A DNA stretch of 64,000 nucleotides from the NCBI RefSeq assembly GCF_028583425.1, contig NC_072795.1, positions 72,740,001 through 72,804,000 of the forward strand, read 5' to 3'. A model generated the notes under the pieces. That model was not told where the DNA came from. It did no database searches and saw nothing but the letters and a program-made list of their open reading frames with translations. Position numbers and translations under genes: made by a program. How positions within the stretch are numbered: the stretch's first letter is position 1; each line of letters starts with the position of its first letter. Source of the stretch: Eublepharis macularius (taxonomy: Eukaryota; Chordata; Lepidosauria; Squamata; Eublepharidae). Shown one piece after another: positions 42,055-54,505 of the stretch.

Positions 42055-43780
42055 AGTTAAACTATGCACCCAGGCATTGGTGCTGAGGCCAGTGTGTTGT
42101 ACAAATTAGGTACCTTGAATGTCCCTCTGGCCAATCTTGATAAGAGACACAAATGCACAGAGTTCTGTAGAGGAAGTAATCTAAAATTGTTTATTAAACA
42201 ATGGAGGAGCAATTTATCCTGAGAGTAGAAGGTCTCCTCGTGTCCAAAGCTCATCAGAGCTACAATAGCAGTGCAAAGCAATTAATACCTTTTGGTTAAT
42301 TATAATATTTGTTATCTTATTGGCTCACAGAATACAGGGGTCCCTCATTGGCGAAGAAGGGGGTAGCACCTATCATGATGACACAATGTCCAGGGGTATT
42401 CTGATTGGAGGAAGCAATTTAGGTCAGCAGCATAATTACAGAAATTGCAAGATTGCAATTTCTTATCTGTCCATGGTGTTCTCTCTGGAAGGAACATCTT
42501 CCTTCCTTTCTCACACATCTCCTCTTATGGGCTTATTCCTGCCCACTCCTTTTGCCAATGTAACATTTAACAGAAGTGCCCTAGAGGCGCTTCTTGCAAC
42601 CTTGGGGGCTTTCAAGCGAGCTGGGTTCCGTGGGTGGAAAGCTATTGGAATGCGCTTGTGGTTACAGCCCCTGGCCCCAGTTTTGCAGTTTCTCTTTCTC
42701 AGCCTTGAGAGAGATGTTTCTAATCCTAGCTTGCTTTTATTGCAACATTTTGCATAGACAGTTCTACAAAGGGGATTTCTGTATCAAGTAAGTAACAGGT
42801 GTCAGGAATCAAACAAGTGCTCATCAAATGTATTGAGCCCAATCTACTGATAGCAAGCTTCACAGTGCTTTCATCTTATATTTCACAGTGATTTACATAC
42901 ATTCTTCTTTGGTCTCGTTTCAAGTTTCATTTTTTTGCAAGTTGCGTTACAAATTCTACTTTAGCTCCTGAGGATAATAAAAGTGCATGATACTGAAAGG
43001 CACAGAAAAGGTATATAAAATCTCCTTCATTAAATCCATTTCCCACAAGTGGTGCCACTCAAAGCTGCCACTTGCCACTGGCAAGCCTCTTTTCGTTCTC
43101 CTCTAGCCTTTGGCACCTTAAGGCAACCATCAAGGTCTGCCTAATGTGCAGGGTGGCTCTAGGATTGCTTCATCTAGAGTTTGAACAAGTTAACTTGATC
43201 TGTGATGTTTCCCCATTTTTCTTTTATTTAGGAGGGAGGGGATGCCCTGTACCCAGTAAAATGTAATAAAATATGCAGGCCAACTGGTCAGACCCTCTAA
43301 TATCCCTTTCATTTTGTGTTTTCTCTCCTTTGATCCCATTAACCAGACCGTTGTATACAATTGTTAAGTGAAGCAAAACTTTATCTACGGGTTGTTAAAG
43401 AAAAAGCATGCAATTCTATTTTGTTAATTTAGGGTTGCTTGATTATCTCCAGTGTACATTATAATCTTGTTCTGTATAACACCTAAAGCTGTGTCAGATG
43501 TGTTTTGATTACCAGAGAGGTCAGGTGGGTTTAATTTATGCATCAGTGTCCAGCTCTTAGTATTAAATTTTATCTTTTACATTATTACCCTTCCTCAAAG
43601 GAGTGCAATATCCTTTTCTGTGTCTGAACAAGAAGAAAAGCATTCCAGTTATGTTTTAATTTGATGGCTAATTAACATGGTTATGCCATTTTCTGACTGT
43701 CTTGAATACCAGGCAAATCATGTGAAAAGTACATTCTTTTCATAAAAACACTATATAAAGGAGTATTTGACTAACTGTGG
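42055..43780. other. No recognised gene
   Basis: A TTTATTAAAC near 42189 could mark a minus-strand LTR or polyadenylation signal. The ORF 42320-42757 has no domain. The rest is AT-rich. Confidence 0.35.
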
Positions 43781-43997
43781 GAAAAAAATATGCAATGTTC
43801 TGTTGGAAATCTTCTCTGGTACCCCATATTACCAATTGGATTATGAAAATATGGAAAATTGCTTTCACATCTAAACAGAAATATGAAAATAGAATTGCAA
43901 ATCAAAAAGTTATAAGGGCTGATGTAAGTTTACGGAAAGTTGGGCTTTGTTTAAATTGTCCTGAAATGATAGTTAGAGATGCTCTTCTCCTTTTGTA
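43781..43997 (+). pseudogene. Possible L1 ORF2 fragment
   Basis: The frame contains WIMKIWKIAFTSKQKYENRI, reminiscent of a late ORF2 segment in squamate L1 (W..KIW....K..Y..R). It is short and cut by the hAT-type element that starts at 44006. Low confidence. Confidence 0.35.
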
Positions 43998-46929
43998 TTT
44001 TATAATAGGGATGTGCGCTTTGGGTTTCAGCAACCCGAAGCAAATCCATATCAACCCCGATTCAGGTTGATCTGTGTTTCCCGAATCGGCCCCAGCAGAG
44101 CTGCCCCAATTTGGGAAACCCAGGTTGCTGCAGCAAGGAAAAAGGCTTTAAATGGCTCTTCCATTCCCTCTTCCCTCCCCTGTAGTCAAGAGAGGGAGAG
44201 GGGAGCATCAGGTAAGGGACTTGAGATTGGCTGACATAATGAGCCAAGCACCGCAGCAGCCAGCAGCTCTTCATTTCCCAATTGGTGATTCTCTGGGAGA
44301 ACATTGTGATTCTCTGGGAGGGCATTTTATTTATTTTTTAAATGCTGCTGCAGTGAGTGGCTTGTTTGAATTGGGGGCTTGTGCAACTTAAGCCATAAAT
44401 TGGCAAGCTTGCCCTGCTTAAGCCATCTGCTTGCCTCTCTCTGGGCTGGTTGTGCTGCTGCGTGACCTGCTGCTGCTGGACCAACTGGATTTTACTGAGC
44501 TACCCTGGTGAACCTAGACTAGACTGTTTACAACAGGTTTGAGAGTCACTGACTCACATTTTTTTTCTATTTGGAGGGAGAGGGTGGTGGTTGATTCTCT
44601 TGACTTGGTGGCTTGAAGGAGGGGGAAATTGTGGGTATATCTTCTGGTTTTTTTACTGCTGTCAGGGGTCTGAGGCACAGCCCCTGGACTTGCTGGAGGA
44701 GGGGACAGGAATTGGGAGACAGCTGCCCAGCCACCCCAGCAGACACACAGGACCAGAACCTGCCAGCACCGGAGGGAGGGAAAGAAGCACCCAAGCCTCA
44801 GAGGGTTAGAAGGGGCAGGTGGAGGCCAGCTAGCCCCACCCTCCTGTGGGAGTCTAGGAGCCCACGCAGGGAGAGTGAGGACAACCAAGAGGAGGCCAGA
44901 CCAGATGGAGAGGGCACAGGAAGCAGGGACAGCCAGTCAGCAGCTAACCAGACAGAAACCTTACCAGCAGTAGAGGGAAGGCAGTCAAGGCACCACAGGG
45001 CCATGCTCCAACCTGCAGGCAGGCTAGAAGGGATTAGCCAGAGCCAGGTGGGACAGGAAGGCAAGCAGCCACAGGTGGAGCTGCCTGGGGCACTCTACAA
45101 GAAAAGATTGGCAGACAGCCAAGAAGGCACAGGTGTGCCTGCCCCAAGAAGCCAGCTCAGTAGAGAAAGCTTGTCAGTCAGATAAGGAGGAACAGGTGTG
45201 ACTGCCCTGGGCAGCCTGCCGAGCAAACCCAGGTGAAGCTGCCTCAGTCAGCCAAGGGTGTGGCTAGAGGGCTGGAGGGGGGGGGTGGCTGACAGGTGGA
45301 GCAGGGAATTGGTGAAGGGATAAAAGGGAAGTCCACCCACAGGGCAGGGTGGATTGTGCAGGAGTGATGGAGTAGAGTAGGAGTGGTGGGAATCGAGCGA
45401 GTACGAGGATGTGAGGAGGGAGGTTGGTGAAGAAGGAGGAGAGAAGTGTGAGGGATGGCTGGGGTAGATTGAGCAGGCTGGCGAGTGGACTGAGAGGGTG
45501 TCAGGGTGATGTATACTGCCCCTCCTTTCACAGAGCAGGGTCCTGCAGTATCCCTGATGCCCCCCTGGGGTCAGAGCCAGGCACTGCAGTGCCCAGTGCC
45601 ATGGCATCCAAGGCAAAACCTGACCATTGCTTCTTATTGCTTCTTAAATATTGCTTTTGTTTAATCCTTGCTGTGTGTGTGCTGGAAAGGGGGGGCTGAA
45701 TTTTGGCCTTGATTCTCCTGTTGCTGCATTTTAATCCAACTTTGCTGAGCAATTGGGAGGGAAGCACACTTCTTTTACTGCTGCTGTGCTGATTGTTTCT
45801 GTGCTGATTGTTGTTGCTGTTAGATGTTCTTGTTGAAGGGGTGTGGATGAAGTGAGGGTTGGTGCCAGCTGATGATGAGGTCTAGATCCCAACACTACCT
45901 CACAGACAGTTTTCAGCCTGAAGCTGGCAGAGGGGAGGGGATCCTCTGCAACTGTGCTCCACAAATGCCATCATGTTATGCTCACTTGTGCCTGGGTATT
46001 TTCTTATTCTGCTCTGTGGTGCGGTTCCCGTTGAGCCATTTCAGTTCTGGTAGGTGAAGGTGTAATAAATGTTGTACTGATGCTGTTGTTGTATGCTGTT
46101 ACCTGCCCTCAGCCCACTTGTGGGGGGTGGGGCGCAGAAATCCGAGAAATTTTTAAGAATTATTTTTGGTGTGTTCTGGTTGTGTTTTTGGTGTGTTTTT
46201 GATTCTCTGGTGTGCTGGTGGTGGTTGATTTAATCTAGGACTGTAGATTGTGATTAAACATTGATGTGATATTTTTAATGAAACTTGGGAGGCCGTTGGA
46301 GGAGGTTTGGGAGAGGGTATCCTGAAGGTTTGGTGATTTTTGCTTCCAAAAGCCTCCCAGAATTGCCCATTTGGTTTGGGCTGAATTCAATGGTTGATTA
46401 ACAACAAAGCTAAGAGAGGCACTCAAGGAAGCAATGCAAGACAACAAGCCTAAAGACTTCCCTCAGTCTAGTCACAATACAGTCAAGTATGTAAACAATA
46501 GAAGCAATTAAATACAGTGCAAATGTCTACAAAATACAGACACCCACTAGACCTATATCATATAAATCACTATATTAATACAGTCATAACAATAAGTATA
46601 CAGCAATGAAATTTCTGTACAAAAACAATGCCATGTGGTCATCCAGCCCTCAATTAACGCATACACATAAACCAGAATTGACCAGAAAACTCATACCATC
46701 AACAAATAGCAACCAGACTCCAATTTAAACTCCAATTTAAACCATATATAATGTATCCATGTAAATAAATATTCCAAATAGCTGGGAGTAGTGTTTCCCA
46801 TTGGAAACAATGGCCGAATTTTCCCTAATAAACCCGAATCTGCTTGAATACACAATTTTTTTTCCTGCTCTGGGTAAACCAGAAGCAGGAAACCCGAATC
46901 TTTTGGCAGTGCACACCCCTATTTTTTAA
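43998..46929. mobile_element. Large non-autonomous hAT-like element, 2.9 kb
   Basis: The element 44006-46921 begins TAGGGATGTGCGCTTTGGG and ends GGCAGTGCACACCCCTA, between TTTTATAA (43998-44005) and TTTTTTAA (46922-46929), 7 of 8 matching. Subterminal CCCGAATC/GATTCGGG-type repeats occur at both ends. It shares the terminal sequence of the 22114-27317 element but not its interior. The interior contains a GC- and purine-rich block. Confidence 0.75.
44613..45540. other. GC/purine-rich cargo block, non-coding in appearance
   Basis: Open frames on both strands (44613-45185 plus, 45244-45616 minus) are low-complexity and domain-free. A GGGATAAAAGGG near 45316 followed by a transcript-like stretch resembles an LTR or promoter fragment, but nothing more can be said. 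Confidence 0.3.
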
Positions 46930-47939
46930 ACTTGTGATGAGTGATCCTTTTGTGTCCTTTTTGAATGTTTCCCCTTTTTCTTGTTAACAATATTTTTGTA
47001 AAAATAAAAAGCAAAAATAGCATAATGCAAAAGCTCTAAGAAGCAGCAGCAGTCATAAAGCAGCACAAGACCTCAAAATCCCAACCTGCAAATAGCAATA
47101 AACACAGCAATGAAAACTCCAAGCAAAGAAAAGCACAACCAACAAATTGAAAGCTGACCATCAGCAGTAAAAGCAAATGATTATGATGATGATGATAACG
47201 AAATGCAGCAGTGGAAAGATCAATAAAGTAGCTGGCTTTTGTTCAACCCTGACCAAAGGCCACCTGGGAAAATACTGTCTTCATTAAGTTTAGAAAGAGG
47301 GGTCATCAGTGCTTCCTGAGGCAGGAAATCCCAGAAACTAGGAGGACTCAGTTACCTTTGAAAAGATTTGCCTTCTTCCATGCAAAGCAAAGCAAGGACA
47401 GTTAATTTTTCTTCATGTATTTATTAAGACATATTTCCAAATAAATACAATCATATTTTTAAAAGAGCATATGAATAGACAAATATGATGGAACAAATGT
47501 GGCTTTTTGGCTGATATCTCCTGTTGGCTGTTTTTGGTGGTGTACGGGCTTTGCTTTCAGTCTATATTGTATAAGCGAGGGACACCAAAGGAATTGCCGA
47601 GGGTGTATATCTCATTTCCCCTTCTCCACTATTTCCTCTTTCCCTTCCCTAAAAGCCCCCTTTCCTGCCTCCTTCTTTCCTGTTCACCCACCAGTCACCC
47701 ACCTTTATTTGCACCCCCATCTCCAGCTTCCCAGTTGTGTGGTGCTGAACACCAGCCTATTGTGTGGTGGGGAACGTCCAAGGATTTGTTGGGGACACCT
47801 CACTTTCCCCTGGATTCCCCTTCCTGCACTATTTCTTCTTTTCCTCCTCCTAGCAACGCCCATATTCTCTTCTTTGCATGCCTGCTTTTCTCCTTCCCAT
47901 CCACTTACTTTTTATCCCCCCCCCCCGCATCTTCAGCGA
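46930..47939. other. No recognised gene
   Basis: AT-rich with a GAT microsatellite near 47178-47195. Overlapping ORFs at 47499-48044 share a C/T-rich composition and have no domain. Confidence 0.4.
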
Positions 47940-48180
47940 TATTTATTGTTTATGTACTTTGTTTATACCACCTTTCTCACAATAGGGATTCAGAGTAGCT
48001 TACAATATTCTCTTCTCCATTTTATTCTTATAATAACCCTGTGATGTAGGTTAGGTTAAGAATGTTTGACTGGGTTATGGTCACCCAGAGAGCTTCCATG
48101 GCAGAATGGGGATTCAAACCCATGTCTCCCAGATCCTAGTGTGAAACTCTAGCTACTACATTACACTGACTGCTGGGGTG
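47940..48180 (-). mobile_element. tRNA/MIR-like SINE
   Basis: On the minus strand it has GGTTTGAATCCCC (box B type) near 48108-48120, a GGTGACCATAACC core, ATCACAGGGTTATTATAAG and an L2-like tail near 47990. Order and tail fit squamate MIR-like SINEs. Confidence 0.65.
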
Positions 48181-48648
48181 GCTGCTGTTGAACAGTAGCA
48201 AGCAGGCTGCTTTGAGTTAGTCATGCAATTCTGGTGGTAGTAGGGGTACCAGGTCCACTTACACTTCTCATCATGACTTAGAAGGAAGGAATTAATTTGA
48301 ACATGAGGTAATCTATTGTCTTGACTACTCTGAAGATCATCTCTGGAACCGGGACTTTCGCTGGATTCTCATCATAGTCACAGATGGAATGAGTCTTCCT
48401 CATGTGATTCCGGGACCCTTTGGATTATTTCTTATATAGCACGATGTTGCAGATGTTTTTTTAAACTTATTTATGAATGGACTTACTGGCATTAGCACTT
48501 TAAATAAAGTAAAATTTCCTGCTATAGTAGGATTATTTATAAAGACTTGAGGTTCTCTGCTATGTAGCATTTACTTTTTCTACCTGTCTGTCTTCTACTG
48601 TAAATGAGACTTGTGGAATTATGAATTATGAAATTATTGTACAAAACC
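48181..48648. other. Nothing recognised
   Basis: AT-rich spacer. Confidence 0.4.
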
Positions 48649-48880
48649 CATACATATTTATTTAAATCAAACATATTTATTCTTCCTTGCAGTTTACCTA
48701 TATATATATATAGGTATATATATAGGTATATATATATATATATAGGTAAACTGCAAGGAAGAATAAATATGTTTGATTTAAATAAATATGTATATATATA
48801 TATATACATATTTATCTATATATATATATAAAATAAACCAGTATATATCTATCTACCTATAGATATAGATAGATATAGAT
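48649..48880. repeat. Long hairpin with (TA)n loop
   Basis: The arms 48650-48700 and 48743-48794 are reverse complements of about 50 bp (CATATTTATTTAAATC ... CTTCCTTGCAGTTTACC), separated by TATAGG/TA repeats. Further TA and GATA runs continue to about 48880. Apparent ORFs here are artefacts. Confidence 0.85.
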
Positions 48881-48949
48881 ATAAATATTCTTGACAATTT
48901 CTTGATTTTTTGTAGTTAGCTTTCATGGTGTTCTGTTAACTATACTCCT

Positions 48950-49345
48950 TACCATTCCGGTGGGAGAGGGGGGATCTAGTGCTTGCCTTTCTGGCACTCG
49001 AGCACATGTGGCCCCATGCCAGCGCAATGACATCACTTCTGGGAAATCACAACATCACGCAAGGCTGGGGAGTGTGCATGTGCTTTGCTGCAGGCTGATT
49101 TGGGCCCCAAACAGGCCCAATTTAGCCCATTTGCAGGACAAATTTCCCTGCTGCAAAGTACCCTTGGGGTGGCACAATGTCATCAGTGATGCTGTCTCAC
49201 TGGCCCCAGGAGCATGCCTGGGAGGCCTGTTCCCCACCTTTCCCCCCACCAGCCAGGTAAGCAGTGGCAAGGAAAAAAGGTGGAAGCAGAGGATCCCCTG
49301 CCCCCACTGGGGGAATGGGATCCCTAGGTGGTAGCAAATCATCTG
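48950..49345. repeat. GC-rich interspersed repeat with CRE-like core
   Basis: It contains CAATGACATCACTTCTGGG near 49026 and resembles, in core and composition, the repeats at 5.05 kb and 33.13 kb. Ends not defined. Confidence 0.4.
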
Positions 49346-51013
49346 GTGGTTGCTGTCAGGCCTAGCCTAAATGATTCTTCCCTCAAAGGCCAAAAGAGTT
49401 CCGGAAAGTGTCTTCCCCGCACTTTTACTGAAAGAAACAAAGGCTGGAAGAGGCCATTCATTTCATTAGGCTACAGCCATTGCTTTCTATTCTAGTCTGG
49501 TCTGATTTGGTCTCTGGTCTGGTCTGGTCTTTTCTGCCCTTTTTTTTTTAGATTTCAGCACCTGAGGGTGTTCTCAGGTTTGTAAAAAAATCTGTCTTGT
49601 CTGTCCGTGGTTTCCGTCTTCAGATTTAATTATCCACAGAAGGGGCCACATTCAGAATTAGATATATTGGTTTTTGTGGTTCTAAGTTTTGAAAGCCACT
49701 TTGAGTCCTGTGTACAAGAGAAAGGTGGGGTGAATGTTTTAGAAAGAGAGAGAGACAGATAGAACAAAACTGGAGAACATCCACTATTAAAAGGTCAATA
49801 GCATGGACTTTCTGTCTTATTTAGGATTGTTTGTCTAGCACTGATGACTTATATCTTACTATAAAGTTTCTGAGGGTAACCTAGAAAACCTTTTCACAAA
49901 CAGCTATTCATTTTGAAAATTTTGAAAAAAAAAATTAGTGCCTTCATAATCAAGGTGGTATCTGATGATGGCATCACATCCATTGGTTAAATTAGCAATT
50001 TTTAATATAAAAGTTCTAAATTATTAACTTTTCTCCCCAAAGTGATATTTGATGGCAAAAGTAATATCCGCGTGCAGTATTAAGTGATTCTTATGAAAGA
50101 AGCACTATAAATCTGACAGAGCATAATAATTATGCTGTCAGAAAACACACAATTCCATTTTCACAGAACTGTCTAAATCACTGGGTTTCAGTTTCAGTGA
50201 CTATTCATCAGAGTAGTAGGATTTATTTGCTCTTTAATTACTGACTGGAAAGTATTGTTTTGGAAAACAATTCAGAAGGTTAACCAATACACACACTTCC
50301 TTCTTTTTCCCAAGCAAGAACTTGAGAACTGATTTAATCCGCTCACCAATCTATCATTTGATAGAACATTATCAGACCTTCATGTAATAACTTCTTAAAA
50401 TAAACTATAGGCCTCATGAAAGATAACTGTTATTGACATCTACTTCCAGCCTCCCTCACCAAGCAGTCAGCCATGAATCCCTTCTGTTATTTTCTCAACA
50501 CTAAAGGTTCTGTAGGTTAGGGAAAGAAAAAAAAACTTGAACTCATAGGTCCTATGTAGTAAATAGTAGCTAGAGCAAAATCCCTCCTTCCAATTTGTCC
50601 AGAAAACTGCAATGAATGCAGTACAAATATTTTGAGATTTCTCATATTCCTGCTTTGAAACCTTCAGTGGGTTCTTTTCCCTGTCTTTTTATAGTTTAAT
50701 GGTATTTTTAATGCCTGCCTTTGTTGTCTTTTTCTCCAACAGTATACTTTTAAAAAGCCTTTATTTGTAAATGATTCAGAAACAAGTGGTTGGGGATTTT
50801 TTCCAGTCTTCTGTAAGTGAGAGGGAGAGAGAGCATATATTCCTGTGAGGTGCTGGAACATGGTTGGCAGCATATACATTCTAAAATGAACATGTGGTAT
50901 CAGTAGGAATTAAGGTACACCAGAGATGGGGATACATTTTTCAGACAGCTCTGGTTGCTGAATTTTAGATCTGCTTTTTTACTTATATGTATGCATCTGA
51001 ATAAAAATATAAA
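49346..51013. other. No recognised gene
   Basis: A degenerate TCTGG repeat lies at about 49493-49532. The rest is AT-rich and unrecognised. Confidence 0.45.
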
Positions 51014-51042
51014 GGGGTGTGTGTGTGTTATGTGCTGTCAAG

Positions 51043-51279
51043 TCACCTCGGATTTATGGCAACCCTATACGTGAAAGACCTCCAGAACGTCCTATAATTA
51101 AAAGACTTGATCAGATTTTGCAAACTGGAGGATGTGGCTTCTTTTATTGAGTCAAGCCATCTCATTGTAGGTCTTCTTCTTTTCCTGCTGCCTTCCACTT
51201 TTCCTAGCATTATTGATTTTTCCAGAGAATCTTGTCTTCTCATGATGTGACCAAAGTACGATAGCTTTAGTCTTGTCAT
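51043..51279 (-). pseudogene. BovB ORF2 C-terminal segment
   Basis: Reads LKLSYFGHIMRRQDSLEKS, then a basic stretch and MRWLDSIKEA. This is the conserved end of the RTE/BovB protein. It is the downstream part of the same protein as 52386-53600. Confidence 0.8.
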
Positions 51280-51483
51280 TTTAAGGAGAATTCTAAGGAG
51301 AATTCAGGCTTGATTTAACCTGGTACCCAGTTATTTGTCTTTTTGGCCATCCATGATATCTGCAAAACTCTCCTCCAGCACCACATTTCAAATGAATCAA
51401 TTTTTTTCCTGTCAGCTTTCTTCACCATCCAACTTTCACATCCATACATAGCAATGGGGAATACCATAGTTTGGATTATCTTG

Positions 51484-52363
51484 ATCTTGGTTAGAGATGG
51501 ACACGAACTGCATTACGAACTTCAAAAACCCACGCAATTGGCGATTGCGCGATCGTGATCTGGCGGTTCGTGATTGTCCACAGTGAATGAACCAGCATTC
51601 GGGAGACGCCTGGTTTGGTGTGTTCGGCCGCTGTTCGGGAAGCCAGACAGTCAGGCGCCAGCAATCAATTCCCCTGGCAACAGAGCTGGGGGAATGCCTG
51701 AACTCTGTCTGCACTCCTTCTGTCACCCTGGAAACCCGAATGGAAGCCCAGCTTACCTTGATCAGCAGGTCTTCCTTCCAACCACGGAGCTGCAAAGCTG
51801 TTACAAGTTGGGAGAAGACACCCAGGGGAGGGAGGGGGAAGAGGGTGTCCTGTATCCATGGGCACTCCAATCTCATCCCTGCAAACCCTGATAGACAGCT
51901 CTGATGGCCAAACACAGACCTCCTGCATTGCTCAATGGGACCTGTGCTTATAAATAGCCGTGGGCTCCCAGGCTGGGTTTCACTTTCAGCGAGCAGTGGA
52001 GTGGGACAGAGCTCTTGCTTGCCACTTGCTAGCCTTTGGGGAGAGAGACTGAGAGTATAATTGAGCTTGGATTTTTGTGGGAGTTTCCTGGGGGCCTTGG
52101 ATTGGAGAGGGTATAACTCCAAGACCCCTTTTGCAATCTTGTCCAAACTTGGGTGATGGCTGTAGGAGAGCTTGCAAAACACTCCCTGGGAATATGGGCT
52201 CTCTAAGTGCCACGGGGGCCATTCTGCACCCAAAAAAACGCAAACCGGTTTGGCAACAGAAAATGTTCGTTGCGGTTTGCGATTTTGGGATTGTCATCGG
52301 CACCGAACCACGAACCGCTGGTTCGTTAGATTTTTTTGGTTCATGCCCATGTCTAATCTTGGT
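51484..52363. mobile_element. Non-autonomous hAT-type element, 864 bp, perfect 8-bp target duplication
   Basis: The element 51492-52355 begins TAGAGATGGACACGAAC and ends GGTTCATGCCCATGTCTA, between ATCTTGGT repeats (51484-51491 and 52356-52363). It lies inside the BovB LINE and is thus younger than it. It belongs to the same family as 36400-37154. The ORFs inside (51436-52233 minus, 51574-51904 plus) mirror chance frames and contain no domain. Confidence 0.9.
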
Positions 52364-52385
52364 TCCCAAAGAGATAGCTTTATCT

Positions 52386-53600
52386 TTAAGGATCTTTTCT
52401 AGCTCCCTCACAGCTGCTAAGTCTCAATCGTCTTCTAATTTTTTCATTGCAGTCCCCCTTTTGGTTGATGATTGAGCCAAGGAATAGAAAATCTTGAACA
52501 ACTTCAATTTCCTCATTGTCAACTTTAAAATTGTGTAATTCCTCAGTAGTCATTACTTTTGTCCTCTTGATGTTCAGCTGTAATCCTGCTTTGGCGCTTT
52601 CTCCTTTAACCTTCACCAGTAGTCGTTTAAAGTCTTCACTATTTTCTGCCAGTAACATGGTGTCATCTGCATATCTCAAATGGTTAATGTTCCTTCCATC
52701 AATTTTCACTCCACCTTCTTCTATATCTAATCCAGCTTTCCTTATGAAATACTCTGCATAGAGGTTGGACAAGTAGAGAGATAATATGCATCCTTGTCTG
52801 ACACCATTGCCAATTGGAAATCATTCTTTCCCCCTGTATTCTGTCCTGACAGTAGCCTCTTGTCCAGAGTACAGGTTGCGCATCAAAACAATCAGATGTT
52901 GTGGTACCCCCATTTCTTTTAAGACTCTCCATAGCTTTTCATAATCCACACAGTCAAAAACTGCTGTGATCTATAAAATAGAGGCTGATTTTCTTCTGAA
53001 ATTCCCTGGTATGTTCCATTAGCCATCGTAAATTTGAAATGTGATCTCTAGTGCCTCTTCCCTTTCTGAATCCTGCTTGAAATCTGGCATTTCTCATTCC
53101 ATATATGGTAAGAGTCTTTGCTGTAGAATTTTGAGCATCACTTTGCTTGCATGGGAAATTAACACGATAGTCTGATAATTACTGCACTCGTTGGCATCCC
53201 CTCTTTTTGGAATTGGAATGTAGACTGAGTATTTCCAGTACGTGGGTCATTGTTTTGTTTTCCATATATGTTGACAGATTTTGTTGGCCTTCATTTCTGT
53301 AGCTTGAAATAGCTCTACTGGTATTCCATCTACTCCAGGTGCTTTGTTTCTCACGATTGCTTGGAGTGTAGCTTTTACTTCACTTTAAGATTTTTGGTTC
53401 TTTGTCAAAAGATTTTTCTTCAAAGGTATTTGTCATCCTTCCATCTCTTTTGTATAGTTGTTCAGTGTATTGTTTCCATCTTTCCTTTTTGTCCTTATCA
53501 GATTCTGAATTTCCGTACTGATCTTTCAGCATTCCAAGCTATGGCTTGGATTTCTCTTGGATTTTTCGTATCTTTTTTAACAGATCTCTTGTTCTTCCTT
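52386..53600 (-). pseudogene. BovB reverse transcriptase, frameshifted
   Basis: On the minus strand, successive frames give NKAPGVDGIPVELF, then IPIPKRGDANECSNYQTI, then the NLYAEYFIRKAGL and INHLRYADDTMLLAE boxes with the YADD catalytic motif, then AGLQLNIKRTKVM and FLFLGSIINQKGDC. These are the RTE-clade RT blocks in order. Stops and frame changes (for example around 52780-52980) show that it is dead. The clean open piece is 52386-52772. Confidence 0.85.
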
Positions 53601-53627
53601 TTTTGTTGTTGCCTTCTATTTCTTTCA

Positions 53628-54267
53628 CTGGTAAATAGAGAAGAATATTCAAAAAGGTCTCAAGAGAGACAAGAAAAAGTCAATTCTTTGGCAATTCTTA
53701 AGCATCACAGTTGCCATTCAAGAAAGTATAGCTGAAAGCACAAATCAATTAAGTTCCTAAGATTAAAACTGGTCATGCCTTCTTTAGTAAACCAAAGTCA
53801 GTTTTCCATACAGTCCATGATTCAGTGATGAGAAAACTAAAGGAACAAATGTGGACAAGGATCTCACAGTGTCCACAAAGAGGATTTAGGAGACAGACAG
53901 CTTGCAAACATGGAAGTTTGCCCAGCTGCCTGCTGGTACAAGTATTCAACAATTATAGAGCAAGTATTCAGCCTAGCAGAGCACACTATCAATATATGTA
54001 ATTAACATCATGGCCAAAACTGGATACTTAAATCCAGAAACTGAAGTCATGAACAGACAAAACAGGTCTTTTCACAAACTTGAAAAACACAGTTTTGCTA
54101 GCCATCAAGGCTTGCTTTCTGTCAGTAAAAGAAAGGGGAGGGGGGAAAGGGAAGAGCCTTTTCCAGAACTTTGTTTATCTTCGAAGACCAGGCTCAGCAG
54201 CAATCATCATGTGACTTGCTACCATGTAACTGGCTGCTTGCTACCATTCAACAGCAGCCACTCCACA
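53628..54267. other. Nothing recognised
   Basis: AT-rich, beginning abruptly at the end of the BovB match. Confidence 0.4.
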
Positions 54268-54505
54268 AAATCCAGTGTGGTGTAGCAGTTAGAATTTCAG
54301 ACTAGGATCTGGGATACCCAGGTTCAAATCATTGATCTGCTGTGGAAGCTCACTGGGTGACTGTGAACCAAGTTATATATTCTCAGCCTAACATATTCCA
54401 CAGGTTTGTTGTGAATATAAAATGGAGGGAGGAGAATCATGTAAGCTGTTTTGGAACCCCGTTGTGGAGTAAGGCAGGGTATAAATGAAGTAAACAAATT
54501 AGAAA
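54268..54505 (+). mobile_element. tRNA/MIR-like SINE
   Basis: Box A-like GTGGTGTAGCAGTTAGA near 54280 and box B-like GGTTCAAATC near 54321, then the MIR-type core (CACTGGGTGACTGTG) and an L2-like tail with GTATAAATGAA. The polymerase III promoter layout is still readable. Confidence 0.7.

Larger units (their letters stand above)
51014..53627 (-). mobile_element. BovB (RTE-clade) LINE, minus strand, interrupted by a hAT-type element
   Basis: The element's 3' end is at about 51014, with GTGTGT and CTGTCAAGTCACCTCGG, the tail type shared with squamate SINEs. The reverse transcriptase lies upstream on the minus strand, from about 53600 down to 52386, and the C-terminal part is at 51279-51043. 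A hAT-type element (51492-52355) separates the two coding parts. The 5' portion beyond about 53627 is missing. Confidence 0.85.

Noticed and set aside
44613..45185. 190-codon hydrophilic ORF as a possible host exon
   Set aside because: Low-complexity, inside a hAT-like element, overlapped by minus-strand ORFs; no splice sites or domain support.
51436..52233. 265-codon minus-strand ORF at 51.4-52.2 kb
   Set aside because: Lies almost wholly within the non-autonomous hAT-type element, crosses its left end, and shows no domain.
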